From Aeromonas hydrophila subsp. hydrophila ATCC 7966 (GTDB lineage Bacteria; Pseudomonadota; Gammaproteobacteria; Enterobacterales; Aeromonadaceae), in assembly GCF_000014805.1 (NCBI RefSeq), contig NC_008570.1, positions 4,636,001-4,700,000 of the forward strand: a stretch of 64,000 bases of DNA. The letters run 5' to 3'. Shown here in pieces: positions 6,778-15,097 of the stretch; position 1 is the stretch's first letter; each line of letters opens with the position of its first letter. The notes below the pieces were generated by a model. The model was not told the DNA's origin and did not search any database. It saw nothing but the letters and a program-made list of their open reading frames with translations. The position numbers were made by a program, and so were the translations under genes.

Positions 6778-8034
6778 TCAGCCCAGCATATAGTCCGCCG
6801 GCAGGGCGATGCGGGCCACCCCGGACTCCACCGCCGCCAGTGCCACGGCACGGGCGACGCGCGGCAGCAGACGGGCATCCATCGGCTTGGGAATGACGTA
6901 GTCCTTGCCGAAGGCCAGCTCGCTGACGCCGGCGGCGGTCAGCACCTCGGCCGGTACCGGCTCTTTGGCCAGACCACGGATCGCCTCGACCGCGGCGATC
7001 TTCATGGCATCGTTGATGCGGCTGGCACGGGCGTCGAGGGCGCCACGGAAAATGAAGGGGAAGCAGAGCACGTTGTTGATCTGGTTCGGATAGTCGGAAC
7101 GACCGGTGCCCATGATGAGATCCCTGCGCACTGCATGAGCCAGCGCCGGCTTGATCTCGGGATCCGGGTTGGAGCAGGCGAAGATCACCGGGTTGGGCGC
7201 CATCAGCGCCACCGCCTCGGCGGGCAGCACATCCGGGCCGGAGACACCGACGAACACGTCCGCCCCGTCGATCACTTCCATCAGGGTGCGCAGGGGGGTG
7301 TCATTGGCGAAGCGCTGCTTGTACTGGTTGAGATCGGTGCGACCGCTGTGGATGACGCCCTGACGATCCAGCATGAAGATGTTGTGGGGCTTGGCACCAC
7401 ACTTGATCAGCAGCTCCATGCAGGCGGTGGCGGCAGCCCCGGCGCCCATGCAGACGATGCGGCTGTCACCAATCTGCTTGCCCTGCACTTCCAGCGCGTT
7501 GAGCAGGCCGGCGGCGGTGACGATGGCAGTACCGTGCTGATCATCGTGGAACACCGGGATGTCGCAGCGCTCGATCAGCGCCTGCTCGATCTCGAAGCAC
7601 TCGGGGGCCTTGATGTCTTCCAGGTTGATGCCGCCGAAGGTGTCGGCGATGGCAGCAACGGTGTCGATGAACTGCGCGCTGGTCTCGTGCTTCACTTCGA
7701 TGTCGATGGCGTCGATGCCGGCAAAGCGCTTGAACAGCAGGGCCTTGCCCTCCATCACCGGCTTGGAGGCCAGCGGACCCAGATTGCCCAGCCCCAGGAT
7801 GGCGGTGCCGTTGGAGATGACGGCCACCAGGTTGCCCTTGCCGGTGTAGCGGTAGGCATCGGCCGGGTTGGCGGCGATCTCGCGCACCGGCTCGGCAACG
7901 CCCGGGCTGTAGGCCAGCGCCAGATCGCGGGCGGTCTCGGCGGGCTTGGTGAGGGCGATGGCGATTTTGCCCGGCACGGGCTGGGCGTGGTAATCGAGTG
8001 CTTGTTGACGAAGATCGTGACGCTGATCGGACAT
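6778..8034 (-). CDS. NAD(P)-dependent malic enzyme, short form
   Basis: 418 residues. It oxidatively decarboxylates malate to pyruvate and CO2, feeding pyruvate and NADPH/NADH. Motifs: AYSPGVAEP, catalytic Lys in KPVMEGKALLFK, metal-binding IKAPECFEIE and HDDQHGTA, nucleotide fold VCMGAGAAATACMELL, and CSNPDPEI near the active site. It corresponds to the catalytic half of E. coli MaeB (759 residues) but stops before the phosphotransacetylase-like regulatory domain, like the short MalS/YtsJ-type enzymes of Bacillus. Acetyl-CoA regulation through that domain should therefore be missing. The start at ATG 8034 (MSDQRHDL) is preferred over 8115 because homologues begin about there. Confidence 0.92.
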   Translation of the reverse strand: MSDQRHDLRQQALDYHAQPVPGKIAIALTKPAETARDLALAYSPGVAEPVREIAANPADAYRYTGKGNLVAVISNGTAILGLGNLGPLASKPVMEGKALLFKRFAGIDAIDIEVKHETSAQFIDTVAAIADTFGGINLEDIKAPECFEIEQALIERCDIPVFHDDQHGTAIVTAAGLLNALEVQGKQIGDSRIVCMGAGAAATACMELLIKCGAKPHNIFMLDRQGVIHSGRTDLNQYKQRFANDTPLRTLMEVIDGADVFVGVSGPDVLPAEAVALMAPNPVIFACSNPDPEIKPALAHAVRRDLIMGTGRSDYPNQINNVLCFPFIFRGALDARASRINDAMKIAAVEAIRGLAKEPVPAEVLTAAGVSELAFGKDYVIPKPMDARLLPRVARAVALAAVESGVARIALPADYMLG

Positions 8035-8215
8035 GGGGGACCCCGATACGGTAGTGAATTGAGTGGTGCATTGGCTCGCCCACAGGCGAGGGCTGGGGAT
8101 CATAAAGAAAACCATCGGGCTTTCACAGAGGAAAGTATCGTCACCCAGCCACTGACAAGCCAGTAATTAGCATGTCATACCAACCAAGAATACCCATTTA
8201 GTTATAGATATGGTT

Positions 8216-9649
8216 TCACCCCATCACCGGAATGCCGGCTTTCGCCTCCGCCTGTCTGGCGATCGCCTCCGTCATGCCCTGGAAGATGAAGAGGTGGAAC
8301 GGCAGCATGGCGAGCCAGTAGGCCAGCCCCCAGGCCCCCTGTGGATGCCAGTGGGCCGTCACCTTGAGCCGGGTCAGCCCCGACTCTTCCGGCAGTATGT
8401 TGAACTCCAGCCGGCCGACGCCGGGGGCTCGCATGTTGAACAGCAGATCCAGCCTGCGCCCCTCGTCCACCCCGAGGATCTGCCAGGAGTCCAGCATGTC
8501 CCCCTTCACGAAGCGATCCGGGTTGGTGCGACCGCGGGTCAGCGCCGGGCCGCCGATCAGATGATCCATCCATTCGCGCACCACCCACAGCTGGTTCATG
8601 TAGAAGTAGCGCTGCTCGCCCCCCAGCTGCTGCAGCACCTGCCACACCACCTCCGGCGAGGCGAGGCAGATGGCATCGCCGCTGGCGGTGCGGTCATAGA
8701 AGCCGTACTCGGGGTGGCGCCAGCGCAGGCCGAGCGGGGTCTCCTCCCCCTGCTGCTCGGCGCCCAGCTGCTGCTCCAGAGAGAGGCTCTCGGCCAGCGC
8801 CTCGTCGAAGCTGAGCAGGGTTTGCGGCAGCAGGGCCCGCAGCGGGCCGTCGTCGGCCGGGATGTCGTGCTTGAGGCCGCCCACCAGCGCCTTGGCCACC
8901 GGCTGCGGCACCGAGGTGACAAACTGCAGCCACCAGGCGGAGAGGCGCGGGCTGAGAAACGGCAGCGGGATAATGGGGCAGCGCTTGCCGATGTGGGCGG
9001 CGAACTTCTGCAACTGCTGCTGATAGCTGAGCAGCTCGGGACCGGCGGCGTTGAAGATCTGGCCGTCCACCCCTTCAGCCTCCACCAGCCCGCCCAGATA
9101 GTGCAGCAGGTTCGAGAGCGCAATGGGCGGCGTGCGCGAGCGCACCCACTTAGGTGTCACCATCATCGGCAGGTTGAACACCAGATCCCGCATCACCTCA
9201 AACGCCGCCGAGCCGGGCCCTATGATGATGCCGGCGCGCAGCTCCACCGTCGGCACGCCGGCGCCCCGAAACAGCTCGCCGCAATAACGGCGGGAGTTGA
9301 GGTGGCGACTGTTGCACTGCGCCGGCTGGATGGCGCCCAGATAGATGATGCGGCGCACCCCGGCGGCGCGGGCGGCGGCGGCGAAGTTCTTCACCCCCTG
9401 CTGCTCCAGCCGGTGGAAGTCGGCTCCCGCCCCCATGGCGTGCACCAGATAGAAGACGGTGTCGATGCCGGCCAGGGCGGGCAGCAATGTGATCGGCTTG
9501 AGGCTGTCGGCAAGACGAAACTCCACCCCGGGTGGCAGACGGCAGGGGCGCCGCGCCCCGGCAATCACCCGATAACCCAGTTCTTGCAGATGGGGCACCA
9601 GGTAAGAACCTATGTAGCCCGCCGCCCCCATCACCAGACAATCACGCAT
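8216..9649 (-). CDS. SDR-type NAD(P)-binding protein with C-terminal DUF2867 domain
   Basis: 477 residues. The N-terminus has an atypical short-chain dehydrogenase Rossmann fold: VMGAAGYIGSYLVPHL, then FYLVHAMG and YLGAIQPAQ, typical of the NmrA/complex-I-like extended SDRs. From about residue 315 it carries a DUF2867 domain (WRHPEYGFYDRT..., RLDLLFNMRAPGVGRLEFN, LKVTAHWHPQGAWGLAYWLAMLPFH). The C-terminus is hydrophobic and may touch the membrane. Substrate unknown. ATG 9649 is chosen because AGGGAG sits seven bases upstream and the Rossmann strand follows at once. Neighbours on both sides belong to other pathways, so context gives no clue. Confidence 0.85.
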   Translation of the reverse strand: MRDCLVMGAAGYIGSYLVPHLQELGYRVIAGARRPCRLPPGVEFRLADSLKPITLLPALAGIDTVFYLVHAMGAGADFHRLEQQGVKNFAAAARAAGVRRIIYLGAIQPAQCNSRHLNSRRYCGELFRGAGVPTVELRAGIIIGPGSAAFEVMRDLVFNLPMMVTPKWVRSRTPPIALSNLLHYLGGLVEAEGVDGQIFNAAGPELLSYQQQLQKFAAHIGKRCPIIPLPFLSPRLSAWWLQFVTSVPQPVAKALVGGLKHDIPADDGPLRALLPQTLLSFDEALAESLSLEQQLGAEQQGEETPLGLRWRHPEYGFYDRTASGDAICLASPEVVWQVLQQLGGEQRYFYMNQLWVVREWMDHLIGGPALTRGRTNPDRFVKGDMLDSWQILGVDEGRRLDLLFNMRAPGVGRLEFNILPEESGLTRLKVTAHWHPQGAWGLAYWLAMLPFHLFIFQGMTEAIARQAEAKAGIPVMG

Positions 9650-9680
9650 CTGCACACTCCCTGTCTTGCCCATGTTACCG

Positions 9681-9722
9681 CCCCTCATCTTCGCCCCTGC
9701 TCCCTCGCAGGGAGAAAGGAGA
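9681..9722. repeat. Dispersed intergenic palindromic repeat, copy B
   Basis: Between the SDR gene and rpmE. Read on the minus strand it is CTCCTTTCTCCCTGCGAGGG followed by a G-rich tail ending GATGAGGGG, matching the order of elements in copy A at 5052-5093: pyrimidine arm, short loop, purine arm, then the ATGAGGGG tail. Confidence 0.6.
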
Positions 9723-9767
9723 GTCCCACCATAGGGCAAAGCGGGCCGTTACAGAACGCCGACCAAT

Positions 9768-9795
9768 AAAAAAGGCGCCCATTGGGCGCCTTTTT
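9768..9795. terminator. Terminator after rpmE
   Basis: Stem GGCGCCC-ATT-GGGCGCC (9774-9790) flanked by six A and five T, so it works on both strands. It ends the rpmE message on the minus strand. Confidence 0.88.
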
Positions 9796-9816
9796 CAGAA
9801 TTCTTCAGAAGTAGAA

Positions 9817-10032
9817 TTACTTCTTGGTGGTCATCGCACCGAAACGCTTGTTGAACTTGTCTACGCGGCCGCCGCTAGAAACTTCTTTCTGCTTGCCGGT
9901 ATAGAACGGGTGGCACTCGGAGCACACGTCCAGGTTCAGATCTTTACCCAGGGTAGAGAAGGTGTTGATGACGTTACCGCAAGAGCACTTGGCGGTGATG
10001 GCTACGTAGTCAGGATGGATACCAGCTTTCAT
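9817..10032 (-). CDS. rpmE: 50S ribosomal protein L31, zinc-binding type
   Basis: 71 residues, starting MKAGIHPDY at ATG 10032 as in all L31 proteins; four extra codons upstream (from 10044) are not part of the family. It keeps the zinc-ligand cysteines (CSCGN near residue 16-18 and [10 protein letters not shown] near 37-40), so this is the C+ paralogue that also stores zinc. L31 bridges the two ribosomal subunits at the central protuberance. It is transcribed alone from a promoter about 80 bases upstream and is divergent from priA, the same pairing seen in many gammaproteobacteria. Confidence 0.97.
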   Translation of the reverse strand: MKAGIHPDYVAITAKCSCGNVINTFSTLGKDLNLDVCSECHPFYTGKQKEVSSGGRVDKFNKRFGAMTTKK

Positions 10033-10120
10033 GGACAACCTCAATTATCAGGCCGTGTCGCTATCCGATCTTCTGTCGGACACCACACGATTGTTGAACA
10101 CAGTTTCAAAGGCTGCGAAT

Positions 10121-10148
10121 AATATAGGAAATGCCTGAGTTCAGGCAA
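10121..10148 (-). promoter_or_regulatory. rpmE promoter overlapping a 16-bp palindrome
   Basis: On the minus strand TTGCCT (10143-10148) and TATATT (10121-10126) are separated by 16 bases. The -35 and spacer contain the perfect dyad TGCCTGA-GT-TCAGGCA (10132-10147), well placed to be an operator for rpmE or for the divergent priA. Predicted leader to the rpmE ATG is about 80 bases, long enough for the autogenous control known for L31 in E. coli. Confidence 0.5.
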
Positions 10149-10179
10149 GTGGCTTCGCAGAAAAAATAGGCAATCTCTG

Positions 10180-12387
10180 GTGAATTCTTCCCAAACGCTG
10201 GATCTGGTTCGTGTGGCTGTGCCGGTGCCGTTACGCCGTCACTTCGACTATCTCTCCCCCCTGCCTTTGCCTGCCCCCGGCTGCCGGGTCGAGATCCCGT
10301 TCGGCCCGCAAACCCTGGTCGGGCTGGTGGTGGATCACCCGGCCGACAGCCAGGTGCCGTGCAACAAGCTCAAGCCGATCAAACGCGTGCTTGATAGCGC
10401 CCCCGTGCTGGGGCCCGACATTCTGGCGCTGATGGCCTGGAGCGCCAGCTACTACCAGCACCCGCTGGGGGAGGTACTGCCCCACGCCCTGCCGGTGCTG
10501 GTGCGCAAGGGGGAGCCCGCCGCCTACCGCGAGCTGGAATTCTGGTTTGCCACCGAGGCCGGCATGGCGGTCGATCTCAACGAGCTCAAGCGGGCGGCCA
10601 AGCAGCAGCAGGCGCTCGCCCTGCTGCGCAAGGGGCCGCAGACCCCCTCCGCCCTCAAGCAGGAGGAGATCCAGAGTGCTGCGCTCACCGCGCTGGAGAA
10701 GAAGGGGCTGCTGGAGAAGCGTTCGCTGGAGCCGAGCCACGACGGCGACTGGGTCGCCCGCTTCGAGCCTGGCGAGGGGCTGCGTCTCAACGGCGAACAG
10801 GCGCTGGCGGTCTCCGCCATCACCAGCCAGAGCGACCAGTTTGGCGCCTTCCTGCTGGATGGCATCACCGGCTCCGGCAAGACCGAGGTTTACCTGAGCA
10901 TCCTCGAGCCCCTGCTCAAGGCAGGCAAGCAGGCACTGGTGATGGTGCCCGAGATCGGCCTCACTCCGCAGACCATCAACCGCTTCCGGCGCCGCTTCAA
11001 CGTGCCGGTGGTGGCGATGAACTCCGCCATGAACGATCGGGAGCGGCTCGACGCCTGGCTGGCCTGCCGTGACGGCGGCGCGGCCATCCTGATCGGCACC
11101 CGTTCTGCGGTGTTCACCCCGTTTCACAACCTCGGCATCATCATCATCGACGAGGAGCACGACGGCTCCTTCAAGCAGCAGGACGGTTTTCGCTACCATG
11201 CGCGGGATCTGGCGGTGATGCGGGCCCATCGCGCCGGCATTCCCATCCTGCTGGGCTCGGCCACCCCGTCGCTGGAGACATTGCACAACGCCCGCAGTGG
11301 CAAGTATCACCATCTCACCCTGACTCGCCGCGCCGGCAATGCCCAGACTGCCCGCCAGGTGATCCTGGACATCAAGAACGTGCGGCTGCAGGCCGGGCTC
11401 TCCCCCCAGCTGGAACAGCTGATGGCGGAACATCTGGCGGCGGGCAATCAGGTGATGCTGTTTCTTAACCGCCGTGGCTATGCTCCGGCTCTGATTTGCC
11501 ACCAGTGCGGCTGGAGCGCCGCCTGCGAGCGTTGTGACGCCTGGTACACCTGGCACCAGGCCGGACGGCGGCTGCACTGCCACCACTGCGACAGCGTGCG
11601 CCCGCTGCCCCACCACTGCCCCGAGTGTGGCAGCAACGAGCTCATCGGTTCAGGTGTGGGTACCGAACAGCTGGAACAGCTGCTCGGCACCGTGTTTCCG
11701 CACTATCCGGTGGTGCGCATCGATCGGGACAACACCCGTCGCAAGGGAGAGCTGGAGACCCACCTCGGTGACATCAAGGCGGGCAAGTACAAGATCCTGA
11801 TCGGCACCCAGATGCTGGCCAAGGGCCACCACTTCCCGGATGTGACGTTGGTCGGGCTGCTGGATGTGGATGGCGCGCTATTCAGTGCCGATTTTCGCGC
11901 CGCCGAGAAGCTGGCCCAGCTCTACACCCAGGTGGCGGGCCGTGCCGGCCGCGCCAGCAAGCCGGGGCTGGTGGTGCTGCAGAGCCACCATCCCGAACAC
12001 GCTCTGCTGCAGGATCTGACCCAGAACGGCTATGGCCACTTCGCCGACACGGCGCTGAAAGAGCGCCGCCTGCTGGGGCTGCCACCGTTCAGCTATCAGG
12101 GGCTGTTTCGGGCCGAGGCCAATGGCCGCGACGAGGTACAGCTGTTCCTCAGCCGCCTCGCCGATACCCTGCGCAGCGCCCGTTATCCCCATGTTCAGGT
12201 GCTCGGGCCCATCAGCGGCTTCATGGAGCGCAAGGCGGGCAAGTTCCGCATGCAGTTGCTGGTGCAGGGGCCAAACCGGGCACCACTGGCCCAGCTACTG
12301 GACTGGGCGGTGAAGGAGCTGGAGGGGTGGCCAGAGACCAAGCGGGTACGCTGGAGCCTCGACATCGACCCCACCGAGCTGAACTGA
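10180..12387 (+). CDS. priA: Primosomal replication protein N' (PriA helicase)
   Basis: 735 residues, usual length. PriA rebuilds replication forks at repaired or stalled sites by binding branched DNA and loading the primosome. N-terminal 3'-OH-binding domain (VRVAVPVPLRRHFDYL), winged helix, then DEAH helicase: Walker A DGITGSGKTEVYL (about residue 227), Walker B IIDEEHD, GSATPS, zinc-binding insertions CHQCGWSAACERCDAW, CHHCD and CPECGS, and helicase motif VI QVAGRAGRA. The start is GTG 10180, with no better ATG before the conserved N-terminus; the spacing to AGG is long, so expression may be low. It is divergent from rpmE. It appears monocistronic. Confidence 0.97.
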   Translation: MNSSQTLDLVRVAVPVPLRRHFDYLSPLPLPAPGCRVEIPFGPQTLVGLVVDHPADSQVPCNKLKPIKRVLDSAPVLGPDILALMAWSASYYQHPLGEVLPHALPVLVRKGEPAAYRELEFWFATEAGMAVDLNELKRAAKQQQALALLRKGPQTPSALKQEEIQSAALTALEKKGLLEKRSLEPSHDGDWVARFEPGEGLRLNGEQALAVSAITSQSDQFGAFLLDGITGSGKTEVYLSILEPLLKAGKQALVMVPEIGLTPQTINRFRRRFNVPVVAMNSAMNDRERLDAWLACRDGGAAILIGTRSAVFTPFHNLGIIIIDEEHDGSFKQQDGFRYHARDLAVMRAHRAGIPILLGSATPSLETLHNARSGKYHHLTLTRRAGNAQTARQVILDIKNVRLQAGLSPQLEQLMAEHLAAGNQVMLFLNRRGYAPALICHQCGWSAACERCDAWYTWHQAGRRLHCHHCDSVRPLPHHCPECGSNELIGSGVGTEQLEQLLGTVFPHYPVVRIDRDNTRRKGELETHLGDIKAGKYKILIGTQMLAKGHHFPDVTLVGLLDVDGALFSADFRAAEKLAQLYTQVAGRAGRASKPGLVVLQSHHPEHALLQDLTQNGYGHFADTALKERRLLGLPPFSYQGLFRAEANGRDEVQLFLSRLADTLRSARYPHVQVLGPISGFMERKAGKFRMQLLVQGPNRAPLAQLLDWAVKELEGWPETKRVRWSLDIDPTELN

Positions 12388-12466
12388 GTCAGGCTCTAGT
12401 AGCTGATGGTGAAGCGGCCGCTGGCGCGCTTCGTCAGCGACCGGGTTTGCCATGCGAGTGCAGGGG

Positions 12467-13567
12467 TCAGACCCGCAGGTCGACCTGCTGCACCCAGCCT
12501 CCCTTGCCTTGCTCGGTCACATAGAGACCGGACTGGCGCAGCACCCCCTGATTGCCGCTTTCCCCCAGATGGTTAAAGGGGGTGTCGAGGGGATGCAGCA
12601 GGATGGCGCCGATCCCCAGCTCCACCAGGGCGATGGGGGACTGTTCCGGCTGCCAGAACTGCAGCGCCGAGAACTGGCTGTCCCGCTCGTCCAGCACCCC
12701 GTTGCCATCCTCATCCAGGGTCGCCAGCTCGCCAAAACCGTTGCCGGAACGGGCCCCAAACAGCTCGCCGCCATCATCTATGGTGCCGTTGCCATTGCGA
12801 TCCAGAGCCACGAAGCCGCTCCCTTCACTCAGGCCGGGCAGGCTGTCCGCCTTGCCATCCTGATCGATGTCGAAATTGACCCGGGCGTCGGTCAGGCCGG
12901 CTATCTTGCCGTCCAGGCTGAGCACCAGCGGATCCTTGAGGGCATTGAGGGTGGTGCGACGCTGGCTGATGTCGAGCTGGCGCCAGTCCAGCACAAAACC
13001 GAGATCCAGCTGCAAGGTCTGGCCATCCTGGGTCTGCAAGTTCGCCGCAGCCACCACGTTGAGCTGCTCTTTTTGCAGCAGGCTGTCGGTCACCTCCACC
13101 AGCTGATCCGGCTCGGCGGCGGGCGGGGTCCCCTCACCCGTCGGCGCGGGGACTCCCTCCGCGCTCTGGTCGGCCGGTTTGATCGGGCCCGGCAGCTCTA
13201 TCTCGTGGCCCAGCATCGCCTCGATCATCAGCTTGATGAGCCGCTGGCGGTTGTCGAGCCCGTCGTTGGGAATGCCATCCTGTTCGCCCTTGTCGGTCTC
13301 GGCAGGCTTGGTTGGCGCAGGTGTGGGGGCCGCTGGCACCGGGCTGGCAGCAGTGCGGCTGGCCATCTGCAGCGTCAGCAGGCTGCTGCGGGTGAAGGTG
13401 AGCTGGCTGCCACCGGCAGCCGCTGGCGTCGAGTCCGCCGGCGCCGTGGCTGGGGACTGCGCCTGGCTGGCAGCCGGCACGGGGCCGAGCCGGCGCACCT
13501 TGCGGGACTGCGCCTGTTGCTGCTGGTATTGTACCTCCCCCTGGAGGTCGTAGTGATCGATGCGCAT
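12467..13567 (-). CDS. Protein with EF-hand-like calcium loops, unknown function
   Basis: 366 residues, no signal peptide. The N-terminal 130 residues are Gln/Ala/Pro-rich and likely disordered. From about residue 235 it has three D-x-D-x-D-G loops: DIDQDGKAD, DRNGNGTIDD and DEDGNGVLDE, with ELFGARSGNGFGEL between, followed by a beta-rich tail (GIGAILLHPLDTPF... VQQVDLRV). This arrangement is recurrent in Vibrio, Shewanella and Aeromonas proteins with no assigned role. Start ATG 13567 (MRIDHYD) has GAGGG upstream; the longer start at 13591 does not. The gene is convergent with priA and lies apart from ompA. Confidence 0.8.
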   Translation of the reverse strand: MRIDHYDLQGEVQYQQQQAQSRKVRRLGPVPAASQAQSPATAPADSTPAAAGGSQLTFTRSSLLTLQMASRTAASPVPAAPTPAPTKPAETDKGEQDGIPNDGLDNRQRLIKLMIEAMLGHEIELPGPIKPADQSAEGVPAPTGEGTPPAAEPDQLVEVTDSLLQKEQLNVVAAANLQTQDGQTLQLDLGFVLDWRQLDISQRRTTLNALKDPLVLSLDGKIAGLTDARVNFDIDQDGKADSLPGLSEGSGFVALDRNGNGTIDDGGELFGARSGNGFGELATLDEDGNGVLDERDSQFSALQFWQPEQSPIALVELGIGAILLHPLDTPFNHLGESGNQGVLRQSGLYVTEQGKGGWVQQVDLRV

Positions 13568-13695
13568 ATCTTCGCCCTCGGCGCCATACATCTGGTCAGT
13601 TATCGACCATCTGCCGAAGGGGGCTTAACACCGATTGGCTATATCAGGAGGCTGCGGCATCGGCATCTGCACATAACCGCCCCCGCTGGCGGCAA

Positions 13696-13721
13696 TGAAA
13701 AGGGAGGCTTGAGCCTCCCTT
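13696..13721. terminator. Terminator after the ompA-type gene
   Basis: Stem GGGAGGCT-TG-AGCCTCCC (13702-13719), preceded by AAAA that reads as a T-run on the minus strand. Confidence 0.75.
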
Positions 13722-13743
13722 GTCGTTCATGTTGTCACCGTGG

Positions 13744-14850
13744 TCATTGCACCGGTTGGGAAACCCCTTCCAGCCGCACTTCCACCCGCCGATCCGGTGC
13801 CAGACAGGCGATCAGCGCCGGTTTGGAGCCGCTGCTGCAGTTGTTGCCGGTGATCGGAGAGGACTTGCCGCGCCCCTCGACCCGCACCTTGTCGGCAAAC
13901 AGTCCCTTGGCGATCAGGTAGTCGGCGACGCTGCGGGCACGCTGCTCGGAGAGCGCCTGGTTGTAGGCGTCGGAGCCGATGCGATCGGTGTGGCCGATCA
14001 CGGTCGCCACCCCGTCTTTCGGATTGGCCGCCACGATCTGGCTGAACAGGTTGTCGAGCGCCTGGCTGGCAGCCGGCTTCAGGGTCGCCTTGTTGAATTC
14101 GAACAGTACGTCCGAGCTCAGGCTGAAGGTCTTGGGCACCACCACCACGGCGGGAGCAGGCGCCGCAGCCGGGGCCGGTGCGGGCGCCGCCACTTCGCCG
14201 CCCTGCTGGCCGAAGCGATAGATCATGGCAAACGCCAGCATGCCGTTGTCCATCTCGATGCCGGAACGATCGAGGGAGGTATCCCCGAGCGGGGTGGTGT
14301 ACTGGTATTCGAGGCGGGCGGCCCAGTCACGGTCGATGGCGTATTCGGCCCCCAGCGCCCCGACGAACACGGCGCCATGCTTGTTGCCGGTATCCTTGAT
14401 GAAGTCGGTAGCCGTCTGGGCCGACAGTTCGCTGTTGGTCCAGGCGTAACCACCGCCGATCCGGCCATAGAGATCCAGCGCATCGTTGACCGGGAACCCT
14501 ATCTTCATGGTGGTCTGGATCATCTGGCTCTTGGCTTCCCCTTCCACCCTCACCCCGCTCAATTCGCCGGACGAGGTGTACTTGCCGAACCAGTCATAAC
14601 CGAATTCGAAGCCCAGGTTGGGGTTGAGCTGATAGCCGGCAAAGGCGCCCAGCCCGAGCGTATCCTTGCTGGTGCTGGTGTTCTGCAGCGCCCCCAGGGT
14701 GTCGGAGACGACCTGCTTCTGATCCACGTCGAAGAACTTGGACCAGCCGGCCTTGCCGCCGGCGTACCAGGTGTTGTCCTGAGCGGCAGCCTGCACGGCC
14801 CCGCTGACGAGCAGGCCGCTGACCAGCACGGCAAGTATCGATTTGTTCAT
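13744..14850 (-). CDS. ompA: OmpA-family outer membrane protein
   Basis: 368 residues. Signal peptide 1-22 (ending VQA-AA), an eight-stranded beta-barrel to about residue 215 (YAGGKAGWSKF ... YQLNPNLGFEFGYDWFG ... YGRIGGGYAW ... FAMIYRFG), an Ala/Pro hinge (APAPAPAAAPAPA), then a periplasmic OmpA-like peptidoglycan-binding domain with DVLFEFNKATLKP and IGHTDRIGSDAYNQALSEQRARSVADYL. The Asp and Arg that contact diaminopimelate are in this last motif (the D of HTDRIG and R of QRARSV). A cysteine pair near the C-terminus (NNC...ACLAPDRRVEV) is typical of OmpA. Start ATG 14850 follows AGAGG and opens the signal peptide. The protein anchors the outer membrane to the wall; in Aeromonas OmpA proteins also act as adhesins. 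Confidence 0.93.
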   Translation of the reverse strand: MNKSILAVLVSGLLVSGAVQAAAQDNTWYAGGKAGWSKFFDVDQKQVVSDTLGALQNTSTSKDTLGLGAFAGYQLNPNLGFEFGYDWFGKYTSSGELSGVRVEGEAKSQMIQTTMKIGFPVNDALDLYGRIGGGYAWTNSELSAQTATDFIKDTGNKHGAVFVGALGAEYAIDRDWAARLEYQYTTPLGDTSLDRSGIEMDNGMLAFAMIYRFGQQGGEVAAPAPAPAAAPAPAVVVVPKTFSLSSDVLFEFNKATLKPAASQALDNLFSQIVAANPKDGVATVIGHTDRIGSDAYNQALSEQRARSVADYLIAKGLFADKVRVEGRGKSSPITGNNCSSGSKPALIACLAPDRRVEVRLEGVSQPVQ

Positions 14851-15051
14851 GGTGAAAGCCTCTGCAATGAGTCGTGATGGGCGCTCTTGCGCCTCTCTTC
14901 CCTGATGGGGCAAACCCGGCCCCGTCCATCAGGTTATCCCATCTGTTGCCAGCCTCAAATGACTTGGGACTCAAGAGTGTGAAGCACCCGGCATTCCCGG
15001 CAGGAAAACGCCCCATGCAGGGGGTATCCGCGGATGTGCCGGCCAGCGCCA

Positions 15052-15078
15052 TGAAAAAGGGAGGCCGATGGCCTCCCT
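15052..15078. terminator. Terminator at the end of the ilv operon
   Basis: Stem GGGAGGCC-GAT-GGCCTCCC (15059-15077) preceded by AAAAA, giving a T-run on the minus strand just after ilvA. Confidence 0.85.
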
Positions 15079-15097
15079 CTTGCTGCTTGCAACGCAC

